Shown here piece after piece: positions 46,295 to 57,999 of a DNA stretch of 64,000 nt (positions are counted from its first letter, which is position 1; each line of letters begins with the position of its first letter). The stretch is from Diplonema papillatum (taxonomy: Eukaryota; Euglenozoa; Diplonemea; Diplonemida; Diplonemidae), in the NCBI GenBank assembly GCA_030068145.1, contig JAPJBO010000189.1:124001-188000 (forward strand). Reading direction: 5' to 3'. The notes under the pieces are model-generated. The model saw only the letters and a list, made by a program, of their open reading frames with translations. It did not search any database and had not been told where the DNA came from. The position numbers were made by a program, and so were the translations under genes.

Positions 46295-46851
46295 CACCCA
46301 CACGCTTGCACGTAGCCACTGACTCCTTGTGCAGTGTATCTGAGCCGGTCACCCCCAGCTGATAGACTGTGATTGTCAATGATCGTTGAGGTTAGAATGC
46401 AGAATATCTGTAGCGATGGCCTGCATTAGCCACTGGATGGCTACCTCTTCGATCGTACCGTGTCGTGCTTCTGGCGTTTGCACTAATAGACTGTGATTGT
46501 CAATGATCGCGTGTTCGCCTCTTCAGCACCTGTGGTAGATTGCTGTTAGACTGCGATCGACAGCAGCAGGCAATTCTATGCAGTTTCAGGGGACAGGATA
46601 GGGGTGGACTGGCTCAGTATCGTCACAGATTGCTACAACAAGCTACTATTTTATTACATTCAGCAAATTCGCAGCCAACGTGAACGTTGGGGAGGTTGCC
46701 CTCGCGAGCAAAGACGGAGGTGCGGGCTGGGGCAGCTTATCTGCTCAGCAAAGGGTTCGAAAGTGCCCTTGCAAAAATCTCATGCGAACTTTCACTCTTG
46801 TAGGGTTTCCTAGGAGACAGGTAGACGGGCATTCAAACCGATTAGCCCAAA

Positions 46852-46982
46852 GCTTATAGTTGTCACAGGGTTGGTGAACTGAAAGCCAGAATTTGGGGTA
46901 AGCCCTGTTTATTAGTCTCACGGTTAAACGGCGCACAAGGTTTGCCTGATCTCGCACCTACTTTCCGATACGAAGTAGATAC
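46852..46982 (+). repeat. Dispersed repeat family E, copy
   Basis: TTGTCACAGGGTTGGTGAA, GGGTAAGCCCTG, CACGGTTAAACGGCGCACAA, CTCGCACCTACTTTCCGATA as in 30714-30893. Confidence 0.85.
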
Positions 46983-46999
46983 TCTGTACTTACCCACAC

Positions 47000-49740
47000 T
47001 CTCTCTTTCTCTCTCTCTCTAGTCGTGTGCATCAGCCACCCGCACATCTTGCGTGCAAGGTAACACCCACGGGGTGCTTGCGTTAGCTGGGGGCAGCCTC
47101 GGGTGCGCATGTTCCAACGTCCTTGAAAGTATGCCAATCCTGCAGAACAGTTCCGGGCACATCTTTGCAAGTTCCCCCAATCGTAGTGCCCGAAACTGGC
47201 ATATCAACGACGACGACTCGCTTTACTGGTGAATACGTGCTCATCGAGCCAGACTCACATATCGCCGTCGTCGACGGTCCACCTGATGTGTCGTGACTAA
47301 ACACGGTAGAGGGGACGCGGTGTTGACTTGCCATTATCATATTCTTGCATTTCCGTCCTTGTAGGTGGAACCAGGACCATCAAACGGCAACCATGCAGTT
47401 GCTCGCCTGGGGCGGGATGCGGAAGAGAGCTGCGTGAGCTTTCCGCAGCTGTTCTCACTGTCATATTGGCACTCAAATACAAGGGGGAAAAGGAGGAATA
47501 TGAAAAGAGCCGAAAGAATGTGAACGTTCTAGCGTTTCAAGCGGAGCTTTCTTATTTTTTTGCTGGGTAAGAACGCAGTGCCAAACATAATATTATATCA
47601 GTAGAGGGCGGCCCTGGTAACCCGCAGGTCAGGGAAAATGGTTTCTGATGTAGAATGGGCTATTTTGGGCTCGATCTTTCCACTAGCCGCCTACATCTAT
47701 ATTGTTGTATCTTAATACAATCCACAAGATTCGGGGGTTTCGATTTTTTAGGGAGAAGGGGTGCAAAAAAGGAGGGTTTTCGAAATGCAGGAGAAAATGA
47801 TAAGCTCGTCACCGCAAGCTGTGGCGTTTTCACTTGTGTCCTGAATCCAGTTGCCGAAGGTAAAATCCGGTCAGGCACTGCGTTCAACGAATCTCTCGCC
47901 CCTTCATCATGAGTCGTCCACGGTTGTGCGAGTGACGAGCTCACGTATCTTTGCATGTTGCTTCACCCCCAAACAGGCAACCTAGAGTTTCTTAGAAAAA
48001 CACAATGCTCCATTCTAGCAGTGTCCTGTCTTAACATGGCTGTGCTCGCGCCGGACATGAATGAAAATCGCCGAAACGATGAACTGTAACCTTGGAATGG
48101 TCAGGCGTGGTCAGGCGCTCACAAGCGAAATCCGAGACAACGAACGAGGTGCGCACAGCAGGAAGGAAAGAAGGAGATAAAGCAGAAGCTCCAGTCTCAT
48201 GGTCCGCGATCGAAATCAGTTCGTCTGCCTCTCGGCGCGCTCGTTTGGTAAACACCTCGATGCCTTTGTTTAGCGTTTCAATCGATAGTTACTTTGGCCC
48301 TGGCACCCTTATCCCTATGTACACGTTCAGGGTATCTTCCCGGCAACGCCGCTTCTTCATCCTAAATATCGCTTTTCGTCATAGAGCGATGCAGATCTGA
48401 GTGAGCTGGAATCCTTTCTGTTTTTCTTTGAAGTTTGCAAATTGCTGCAGAGAATAGTTGACTAGACCTCTTGAGTTTGTGCTGCTCACGCTTGCGAGCC
48501 GCCAATATACCCTTGGGCAGAAACTACCGCTTTCGTGAGACAAGGAGAAAGTAGTACCACCCTCTTCCGACACCCGCTTTGTTTAGAGCTGCGACTCGTA
48601 TTCTACTCGTACACTCGCCATTCACACTCACATCCACACTCATATTCGTATCCACTTTTACACTGCCACCCCGCATACCTTCAGCAGAAGCAATAAGGAG
48701 AAACAGCGTCACACGGAAAAAATAGGAGAAGAGGTCTGGCTCAAGAAATCCACCAAATCCACCCAAAAAAAAAGGGAAGAAAGAGAACCAAAAAGAAAGA
48801 AAAAGGTTTCCCTTTACTTTCACTCTAAATAAGCGCTTAGTTCGTCATGCACGCACTCTCCAGTGTTGTTCTATTACTGTTTTCTAGAGCTTAGCCTCAC
48901 AAAGAATTTGAGGAAACCCCTGCTCCTCGTTGTCATGACACGCTTTTGCTCTGAGACCAATCAAGTGACACCTAATATGAGGAGACCCCCACCGAAAACG
49001 AAGTGACCAATAGAGACGGTGAAGAAGAGGCGACCAATCATTCGAATTCTGAAACGACTGAGCATATGCATGACCCACTACCAACGACGTGAGGAATCGT
49101 ACGACTAAGGTGACAGCGAAGTGACAGGCGGCTAATCAACGAAAAAAGTAAGGAGGTGGCCAATCGCATGCATGGAATCAACTATGCAGTGACCAAGAGT
49201 GTGACCAATCATTGAGGTGAGGTTTGGTTTGAGCCCATCCACCCCAACCGCTTCAATGGCCTGCTGTTTTTGTGTCTAACAAATGCAATTTGCCAAGAAC
49301 AAAATCAGATCGATGGCAGCGTACTATCCTCACTCCCGTTAGGACCTTCGGCTTAGGAGTCTTAGGTGAACAAAACAGGTTTGAAGGAAGTGCGCACAAA
49401 CAAAGATTGTCCTAAAAAACGAAAGGAAGACAATGCCGAATTAAGCAAAGATGCGAGCTCGGCGTTCACTCATCCCAATCGTCGCGTTTGCGTGGCAGCT
49501 TCATATTTATAAGAGTGAAGGTTCGCACTGGCCGAAACCCAGCGTGGTTTACTATTTATGAGCTGCTACGAATTCATCTACTCTCCGCAGTGTACGGGTA
49601 TTTTTCGCCGTTGGGTGTGCTCAGGTGAAGACTATATCTGCGTGACAGCGGTTGCACACCATCCATGTCTAATGAAGCGACAGCTGCCTACACACACGGA
49701 CCCATACACGGACGGAGGACATAACGTGATTCCATAATAT
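47000..49740. other. Long gene-poor stretch
   Basis: No protein-like ORF above about 100 codons. 47180-47340 has weak similarity to family B (GAGCCAGACTCACA, GACGGTCCACCTGATGTG). 48740-48820 is A-rich. CT microsatellite at about 46990-47022. Nothing else identified. Confidence 0.4.
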
Positions 49741-49778
49741 TGTGCAGATTCTAGATACCTACCCCTCCGGGCCCTCCC

Positions 49779-49833
49779 CGTGTTAGTGTCGCCTACATAA
49801 AGGCACGTTTTCCTAAAAGGCGACACTAACACG
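49779..49833. repeat. Perfect 16-bp inverted repeat (hairpin)
   Basis: CGTGTTAGTGTCGCCT at 49779-49794 and its complement at 49818-49833, loop 23 nt. A third exact copy of the left arm is at 49901-49916. Confidence 0.95.
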
Positions 49834-49916
49834 TGAAGCCGTTGGTGAGGATGAGACATTCTCCATGCAAATACAGGAATCCTATTGAGAACCGTCTTCC
49901 CGTGTTAGTGTCGCCT

Positions 49917-52060
49917 CGCGCTTCAGGCATCAGAATGAAGGAAGGGCTCATGATTTGCTCAGTGTTTTTTTTTTGCGAAAAGAGAGTTGAAGAATGATTA
50001 AAGAGAAGATAATCCAGGTCCGGACCACTGGTTGGCTGGTAGAGAGAAATAAAAAGCGTCTCGCTCCTTTGTCAATGCTTCCCTGTCTTTTGTGTGCAAT
50101 CAACACCCAAACGCCACTAGTTCGTTGCAATACAATGGGGTTGCGTCGTCGCACTTGTAGATCCAAACAGATGAATTTCTCGTTTGCTCTCTTGTCTGAA
50201 TCGGCAGAATACCCACCCAGAGTTCAGCTACGGGGGAACCGACTGAAGGAGCATTCTTCTTCTTTTTTTTAGGGTCAGCCACCTCGACAACATTTAGTGA
50301 CCTTTGGGATCTGTGCTTGATTCGTGCTTTGGTCCAATTTCTGGGTCCAGTGTTTGGCCACGGGCGGGGTCTGAGACCTCGACTCGACACCGATCAAGAT
50401 TGAATGCTTCCATTCTGAAGTCATTAACTGTCTTCGCACCCGCAGGAAGCGGGCGCTAAACGCAGGCCCTTCCAGAGGTGGAACGCTGTGCATTTCCCGT
50501 AGACTAACTTCCCTCACAAAAATATAGGAAAAAAGAGCGCTCCAAAAAAACAGGACTCCACCCCGCACCTGTCGACCGGAGACTTAAAAGCACCGGCTTC
50601 TTGAAGTAAGAAACACGTCTAGCAAGAGCACACTGGGCGATTAACCAAGCAAACAAACAAGAGGAGGAGGGGTGGCGAATATAAGGTGACATAGTGCGTT
50701 GCTCAGGGTAGTTGAAGGCCTGACAATCACACTAATGCAACAAATTTACACAAGGTGACGGTTAGCGGCTTATCGTGATGGACCTGCCCCAAACTGGCGA
50801 CTACACACAACCAGCCCGCACAAAACAAAATGGCTTTCGTGAAACACCTAAAGAATGAATGTGCGGGGAAACACCAGTTGCTCAGTTGTTCAAAACGTGC
50901 GCACGTGTGACGGACGTATCCATGCCATCTGCCTCTCGCACATAGTCCAAGCGAGCAGACCGACAGAGAGAAAGGGGCGTGACAGGGGCAACAAGCAGAA
51001 CCCCCCCGAAAAGAACCTGTTCCACCTTTTATTATTCTGTATAAGAACCTGCTTTATAGGAAATACTTTGAGGCGGCTGCCAGTTGCGAAATTCCAAATG
51101 AGTGTCGATGGAAACACGAAGTCAAGCAGGAGAAACGAGCAGCGCAGAATGAGCGCAAGACGGGCACCAAGAGCAGATCAGGACGTTGGGACCGTGCCAA
51201 GCCGAAGAAGGAGTTCAAAAGCGAAGCGACACCAACACGGAGACGCAGACCGAAGGCAGCCAAGCAGACCTCCCAGGGCAGGGGGAACCTGCGGCGGTGA
51301 AGTAACGAAGCTCATCCGAGTGTCCGATGAAACCCCTTGTCAATACCACCCAACGACTGCGACGCGCGTGCGAAATGTCGGACGCTAGCGTCTGTCAAGA
51401 GCATGCGTGACTCAGCCGTGTTTTAAAGGTGAGATGAGAGGCATCGGCTCACTCTGCCAAAGGACCATACCACAAACGCAACACGGAGGAAATGTGCTTG
51501 TAGTGCATACTGTGTGTATAGGTGACCCACATATCTGGGTTTTGTGGCGAGCGTTAGCGTTCAACAGAATACCTTGTGTAATTTGTCGTTGTATTGTTTC
51601 TCCCCCTCTAGCCTCGTCGAAATACGCACAAGTCAGCCCCTCGAGTATTTTCAGAACAACCCGTGGGAAAAAAAGAACGAAGGCAAGCAACACCTATCTT
51701 ACATCTCCTTCGAAGAAGACTTGATCGGAAGCAAGCTTGATGCTAGCATCAATCATGCTATGAGAGGCGGCGTTCTGTCTAGCATGGATGGTGTGATCCG
51801 CATTGTTTCACTGAACAAGGTAATAATCTGGCACAAAACAGGTACAAACCCGAAAACCCGGCACAAATCTGCAAGAACCAGACACAAACCCGGTCCAGCA
51901 CAGACCCGGAAACCCCTGACTGTGAGATGCCCAAGTGGCCCGTACTGCGATTCAGTGGAAAGTGGCGGCTTCGCATAAAATGAGCCTGGAGGCTTGAACT
52001 GTCTGGGTGCTGCGCCCGGCAAGCCGTTCACTGTGCTTTGCGGAGTTTTGCTTCAGGGGT
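49917..52060. other. Gene-poor stretch with K, J and CCCGGCACAA repeats
   Basis: Family K pieces at 51050-51110 and 51485-51575, family J palindrome at 51736-51790, CCCGGCACAAA-type cluster at 51830-51915. The 177-codon ORF at 50855-51388 is Arg-rich and low complexity and is not believed to be a gene. Confidence 0.4.
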
Positions 52061-52062
52061 TT

Positions 52063-52307
52063 AACTGATCACTCAAGCACGGCTGCAGGGACCGAGACGA
52101 ATTTTCCTGTGCTCTCGTAGCATGGGGGGGTCCTGGCTGTAACGAGCTCCGAGCAGTCGCTGGGAAAACCAAACTCACACCTGTCCTCTTTGCAGACATC
52201 CATGTTGCGCCGCGCTAATGATGGTCCGCCTGTGGCTTGAAGGACCGAAACACGGCGCAGACTGCGGTGTTGAGCACATACCCATTCCAAGCACGTTCTT
52301 GCAATCC
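52063..52307 (+). repeat. Dispersed repeat family B, full copy
   Basis: Colinear with 3076-3345 over its whole length, with scattered substitutions and two deletions. Confidence 0.8.
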
Positions 52308-52309
52308 CC

Positions 52310-53970
52310 GCAAAAAGGAGTAAACTGAACGGAAGAAGGGAATTGTCCTGGAATAACGTTGCAACAAAATTTGTCACAATAGCAGAAGAAAGGTCGCAAA
52401 AACTTAACTTTAGAAAACCCGGATTCTAAGCGAACTCTAAAAAAAGAAAAGAAATAAAGCAAGCAAAAAAAAAAAAAGAAACAACAGGCTCCAGCCCGGT
52501 CCAGCATTGGTTCACTGAACCAGCGGTTGCGGGATAGATTGGACCCAGAGGCACTTTTCACCCGAGCAGGGCCTGCGTATTGAGACAGACTCTTTTTTCG
52601 AGACCCTTGCGAAGAAAAAAAGGTTTCTTGCAAACCTTTGGAATGATTAATACACTTGACGAATAGGCTAGCCCTTGCACACAAGGTTAACACCTCCCCC
52701 CCCGGGAAGTCACTTAGCTGACCAAGAAGAGGGCCAGAGCAACATAGTACGCAAGAAAGAGAGTCGAGAAGAAAGAACAACACAATACGAGAACAGAGAT
52801 AGTGCGCACTACCTGGCAGCCCGGAATTCCCGTGAATCTTTCTGACCCTTCTTATCCCGCTCCTCCGAAAACGAAAACTGAACCAGTTTCAACTGTCGTT
52901 CGCCGCTATCTCGGACAACATCGGAGCTTCATCCTCGCTTAACTCAAGCGCTGCAACGAGCCTGGTGTGATTGAGGTCATTTTAGCTCGGTGTAGCCCAC
53001 GGCATGGTTGCTTGGTGTTTTGTCGTCGTGTCGCCTCTTCTTATCAACCCTTTCGCGGTTCCTGTCGTAGGTCTCTCCCACCAAGCGGGCTCGCCCCGTT
53101 TCGCAAAAAGAAAAAAAAGGTTATTGCAAAGACTAGAAGACGAGGGAAAGAGCCCCCACTAGTACTAGTCACGCCCCCACGGGGCGACCAGATCATCAGA
53201 TGCCCACAGGAAAAATAGAAAAAAGGCAATTACGTTGTGACTGTCACAAAGGCGCCTGTTGTGGGCGGGGGGGCAGGGGAGGGGGGGGACCCGGGGGGGA
53301 GCAAAAAGAAATGAGAAAAAAAGGGACAAGGAAAAAAGCACGAAATTCTCAGACAAGGAAGAAGAACTAGATATACAAATAGAGTACGGGCGGCCAGGCC
53401 GGGGATGCCGAACTCCGAGCATGTGGGAGGACGGGGTGTGACGCCGTTTCCCTTTATGCAAGCTGAGCAGTTGTTCAAACAGGTGCGACTTGCCGCTCCG
53501 TGTCGAAGACGTGTTGAGACAGAAACCTGCCGCATCACAGACAGGCACACACACAAACATACACACACACACGCACCACTCCGGCCCGCATGATACTCCA
53601 GGTACCATCAGCAGCCCGGGGGAGCATCAGCAGTAACCTAGAAGAAACCGCGCGTGGACGCTATCTCGCTAAGAGGGGGGCCATAACACACACACACTCT
53701 CTCTCTCTCTCTCTTTCACACACACTGATGCTTTGCTGGTGCTGCAATTCCACAGGTGGTTCTCACGCCTGACATCTCCTTCTTTCTTTTCGTACGGACG
53801 GGATCTTTTCTCCCCGCCAAATTGTCCAAACGGCACCGCACAACAAAGTTATTTGAAAAAGAAGAAAAGCAGAACGCCGAAAAAAGCGCCTGGTTAACAC
53901 AGCAGCTTTTCTCGTCGCGGTTTCGGGGGGGAAAGGGTATCGTGTCGGGTCAAGGGAAGAAAGCCGAAAA
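52310..53970. other. No gene seen; simple repeats
   Basis: G-rich run GGGGGGGACCCGGGGGGGAG at about 53282, CA run at 53553-53573, CT/CA compound microsatellite at 53682-53724. Short ORFs only. Confidence 0.4.
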
Positions 53971-53974
53971 AGCG

Positions 53975-54130
53975 CGTTACACGGCGGAAAGGAGCAAGCG
54001 AGGATTCCGATGCCCCTCCGATGCTCTGGTTTCAAACTCGTCACTCACCAGCTGCCGGCAACAGTTGCAACCGACACGAGTTGCACCACGCCGAATGCGA
54101 GGCGGAAGAGATCCTTCCGAAGTCATCTAG
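53975..54130 (+). pseudogene. Third copy of the QQLQPTRVAPRR peptide family
   Basis: Frame ending at 54130 encodes RQQLQPTRVAPRRMRGGRDP. Upstream GAGCAAGCGAGGATTCCGAT aligns with the acidic Ser stretch of the 23720-23983 copy, but a frame shift separates the two. A family P palindrome follows 120 bp later, as in copy 2. Confidence 0.6.
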
Positions 54131-54185
54131 CGAAAGGCTGATGGTACTGCAACAAGCCCGGTTTGCTTTGGTATACGCACCTGCT

Positions 54186-54290
54186 TTGTAGGAAATACTT
54201 GAGGTGGCTGCCAGTTGCGAAATATCAAAGAAGGTAAATGTGCTGATAGTGTGGTACTCATCAGCATGCTGATGACTCCCCACCATCGCA
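54186..54290 (+). repeat. Family K left half joined to variant family P palindrome
   Basis: GGAAATACTTGAGGTGGCTG, CCAGTTGCGAAATATCAAAG, GGTAAATGTGCTG, then ATAGTGTGGTACTCATCAGC ATGCTGATGACTCCCC. The palindrome arms read CATCAGC/GCTGATG instead of CATTTGC/GCAAATG. Confidence 0.85.
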
Positions 54291-54332
54291 ACAATATTCC
54301 AAAATGGAAATGCAAAGACTACACTCCACGAA

Positions 54333-54508
54333 GGAATGTACTTGGTGTCGGTCACAAACAGTCCCGGACATGGCTAGCCATAATCCATACCGAAAGCGTG
54401 CACCAAATATACAACCCAGTCCTTTCTTGCTTTAAGAGAACCCATTCATGAACGGTCACACGGAGACCCTAAACCTCCGGAATTTCAAGCGTTCTTTAAC
54501 TCTAAAAC
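54333..54508 (+). repeat. Dispersed repeat family A, copy
   Basis: GGAATGTACTTGGTGTCGGT, AACAGTCCCGGACATGGC, then as in 28083-28250. Followed immediately by a family K right half (54512-54600). Confidence 0.85.
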
Positions 54509-54802
54509 CAAAGGAGGTAAATGTGCTGTAGCCCATACGAAACACGTGTAAATCCGGGTTTTAGTGGCGGGCGTAGGCGTTCACCAAAAAGACCCACTTT
54601 GTAGTTGTATTGTTTCTCCCGCTCTCTAGCCGCCTTCGAAGTTAGCACAAGGCAGTCCCTCGAGTATTTTTGGTTTTACCAAACATGCAATGTTGGAGGA
54701 AACAGGAACGCGTTGCAGGCAATCCACGGCGTTTCCTTCCGCCTTATACAAAGAAACAATCGTCCAGGGCAAGGCGTTCAGCGAAGTTTTGTTTTCTTGT
54801 TT

Positions 54803-55083
54803 TTACATAAGCGCCAGCTTGGAAGGAAATGCTCGACGATGCTGCCAGACAAAGAACCGAAGGGATCCCAAGTGCTGTAACTACCGAACCACGTGTTGAA
54901 CGGACGTGAGGTCACTTCACGACAAATCATACAAACACAACACCTGAGTGAGAAAACAACACACGGTGGTGTAAGCGAAGAACCAACAGATTGTGTTTGT
55001 ATTGTATTTTCCCCCCTACCTCCATATTTCCTCTCTTCTATTCGGAGTCAAAGCAGCTACGTCGAGTATTTTTCTTGTCATCG
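54803..55083 (+). repeat. Dispersed repeat family D, copy 2
   Basis: Colinear with 42327-42620, lacking a short segment after GGACGTGAGGTCA. Confidence 0.9.
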
Positions 55084-55089
55084 TCGTTT

Positions 55090-55945
55090 TGATTTGCCAG
55101 TGTGTCGTGCGGGGTATGGCACAGTCCTCCTTTGAGATTCTGCAACTGGCGGCCTCCTCGAGTGTTTACATCTCTTACTACAAAAAAGTGACGTGGCTCT
55201 TATTATTTACGCAGAAAAAAAAGAACAACAACGTGGCCATCAGTGGGAGGCCCCGACGACCTAAACAGAAGACAAGGAGAGTGTTAACATGTTAGGAACT
55301 AAGAGTTTCTACTACCGCGTGATTCCAGCATAACCTGATCAAAAACGAAATTCGAAATCGGGTGCACAGGAGAAAATAAAAGGAATTGGAAAAGAAGAAA
55401 AGGGTGGGAAAAAAAAAGGACAAAAAAGCAAAAAGCGAAGGGTGGAGTAATAGCTAAACGAGAAAAAAGGCGACACACTCTCGCACCCTGTCCCCAGGTA
55501 GAACAGCCCATACCGTCGACGAAACCGGACTTGCATCGTTGTTCCGTCTCTCTTGTTGAGCACGAGTCCATGCTGATGTGGTCCGTGGACGTGTCTGTCG
55601 GTAGGGCAGCGTTCTTTTCGCTAGCTGCAGAGAAAAAGGAAATAATAGGTGGCGCTTCGGGCTCCGTGTCTCTATCTCCCCCCATCCATTTTCCTTTCTC
55701 TCTCCCCTCGAGCTCGTAGTGCAGTATTCATGTTGAAGACTCTTGTGTGATTGCCGCGTCCAGCGTCCTCACAGTCACCAACGAGGAAACGAAGTGTTCG
55801 GTCCTCGCCGCTTTCCTGCGTATCTTTAGCGCACCAGAAAAAATTTCCAGACTGACAGCGAAGTAGCTTGATGGTAATTTTGGGAGATGTAGACCTGCCA
55901 CGTTCAGCTTGCTCCGACCACTCCACCCTCTACCGACACTCGCTA
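55090..55945. other. No gene seen
   Basis: A/G-rich stretch (55365-55480) and short ORFs only. Confidence 0.35.
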
Positions 55946-56107
55946 GCCGTCGACGCTCATGACGGCAGCCCCATCCTAAAGTGCAAATACTGCCGACGCG
56001 TCACTGCTGCTGTGTGCGCTCGGATTGGCGCCGCTCAAGCGGCTATCTTAAGTCACTCGTTTGTTTGTAAAGATTGCTCCGTTCTCCCTGACTTGTTCCC
56101 GGATTAG
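55868..56107 (+). CDS. Small CxxC...CxxC peptide, family Z
   Basis: 79-residue ORF. From about residue 31 it reads HDGSPILKCKYCRRVTAAVC, then about 16 residues, HSFVCKDCSVL and a stop. Two C-x2-C pairs about 27 residues apart would suit a zinc ribbon. The same segment occurs at 63245-63465 (minus, one frame shift, with a longer C-terminus) and degraded at 46128-46250. Conservation across three copies suggests a once-coding mobile or multicopy gene. No known family is recognised. The first 30 residues are not supported by the other copies, so the start is uncertain. Confidence 0.4.
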   Translation: MMVILGDVDLPRSACSDHSTLYRHSLAVDAHDGSPILKCKYCRRVTAAVCARIGAAQAAILSHSFVCKDCSVLPDLFPD

Positions 56108-56289
56108 AACGACAAATACTACTATGTGCAGTCTATCGTCACAGATTGTTGCTGCATATCAAGTTCAAAGTACAACTACTACTACTACTGGGAGACGGAA
56201 AAGCCGCCGGAGTCTTGCAGGTGGAACATTAGGGGGATCAAGGACCTCGCGTGACAACGCCTTTGTTGCAATTCGAAAAATGGGCACAT

Positions 56290-57600
56290 TTTCTACGGTA
56301 TTTTGAGACGTACTCATGTACCGACGTAGCGAATACAGTGTGCGTCACAAGCCTGTGCGGCGCGCTCTGTACAATATGGTAGGCTTTTCCGATGTGATCG
56401 GAGCCCAAGCTACTTCTCTGTTCCCAGTCTTTAGAAAAAAGAAGGAAAACGTTTTTACTATAACTCTAAAAAAGAAGGAAAACGTTTTTAACCACCCGCG
56501 GCGGACACTTGCAAACTGGTGAAGTACCAGTACGGTATTGACCCCCCAAAAGTCCGCTGCAGCGATGAAGATATTGGAGTTCACGATGTTTCGAGGACTT
56601 TGCTGTGCGGCTCGCTGAAAAGGGTTAGTGGTAGTAAGACCACAAGGTTGCTCACTTTTCGAGTTAGTAGGAAGCCGCCCAATCCGTCCTGCAAATGGTT
56701 AAAAACGAAGCGTCGTAGAGAGTCGGCAGGGGGCTTCCTACGGGAGTGCATCTTAGCAAGGGGGGTGGAAATGGGACGTTCAAGATTACTCAGTCACTAG
56801 TTTCCGAGTGTGAAAGTTACTGCAAAAAACGAAGACCCCGCCCCCGCAGTGTTCTGCTTACACTCTAAACTGAGAATCTACCGTGCCTCCCCCCCTCCGA
56901 AAAGGCTGCACCTCCAAGCCCCAGCGCTCGGAGGAGATGCAAAGCAACAGCCAGGTCGGTGCGAAGAAAAGCGGGTCGAAGTTTTCGGTCCCTTTTCTTT
57001 CTCTTCCTTCTTCCCAACGACACCTTATTTTCACCCTTCTACGCACCGGGGGTCTACCGCGCCCGGAGCATGCTATAGGTGGATAGTGGCCGAAATTACC
57101 AACGAACAACAAAAGCCGGTCCACCTGTATACCCGGGAACGGCATCAAATTGCCTGCTGCTGACTACCACGGTGTACCTGCCGTGGGAAGATCTGGAGAA
57201 AGTGTGGGCTGTAACCCCTGCCAGGGGCGGTGTCGACGGGCAACATACACACAGCCAGCAGTGATCACCGCAAGCAAAACACACCGATGCCCTGTGCAGC
57301 CACCCACCTTTTAGGAACAAGCAGCAAGGATATCCCCCCCATGGCAGAAGGACCTTATAATAATCCGAAGTTACAAGCGAATTTTCACCCGAAAAAAAGA
57401 AAAGGAGGAAAAGCTACCCCAAACAACTGCCCAATGGGATCAACAGCCATCCGGCGGGCTAGCGTGGCACTTCGCTGTCGTCGGAAGGAATCTTCACCAC
57501 ACAGGCCCCGGATACATAGGCCGCATACTTTCCCTACTTACAACCAGCTCCTACGAGAATTAGGAGAAGGCCCTTCGGCGAATCGACGCCCAGTTTCTGA
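56290..57600. other. No convincing gene
   Basis: Contains a tandem pair GAAGGAAAACGTTTTTA (56440 and 56474) and a segment at 57100-57185 related to 30335-30420 (AATTGCCTGC(T/C)GC, ACCACGGTG). 57395-57485 is a degraded family S copy. Confidence 0.4.
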
Positions 57601-57639
57601 ATTGCGCGTCAAGGACCCAAGACTGAAATATAGCGAATG

Positions 57640-57990
57640 TGATTTGTTGTTGGTCGCATCAGTCACATCTCTACCTTGGTTGGCCCAAGCGAAAAGTGTG
57701 TACGTACCTCATTTTATCGTCCGGGTACAAATGGGCCGCTAAGATCGACTTTCGGAGATATTTCCACCAGTTTCCCATGGACGAGTACGTCTCGTCGTTT
57801 TTCATGTTCCGCGTACATTCCACATGGTACCGCTGGACAAGGATGCCAATGGGTTGGGCGTGGGCCCCGTACATCGCACAGGCGACAACGGAGACGATCA
57901 TGGGACCCGTCCTCGAGCACGGCCGTAAGCGAGCAAGGCGAGACGCGACGGGAGACACCACCCCTGATCAACGCGGGGAATCCGTAGCGT
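57640..57990 (+). pseudogene. Reverse transcriptase palm fragment
   Basis: Frame at 57639-57992 encodes AAKIDFRRYFHQFPMDEY, FFMFRVHSTWYRWTRMPMGW and AWAPYIAQ, the same RT blocks as in the 33868-34242 copy (VVDLKSYFFQFPV, YRWRRLTMGWSFSPVIAQ). The catalytic Asp pair block is not reached, and upstream sequence has lost the frame. It is a second, diverged relic of an RT element of the same broad group, on the plus strand. Confidence 0.7.
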
Positions 57991-57999
57991 GACTGAAGA

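Noticed and set aside
50855-51388. 177-codon Arg-rich ORF
   Set aside because: Low-complexity Arg/Ser/Ala translation of a purine-rich stretch that includes a family K piece.
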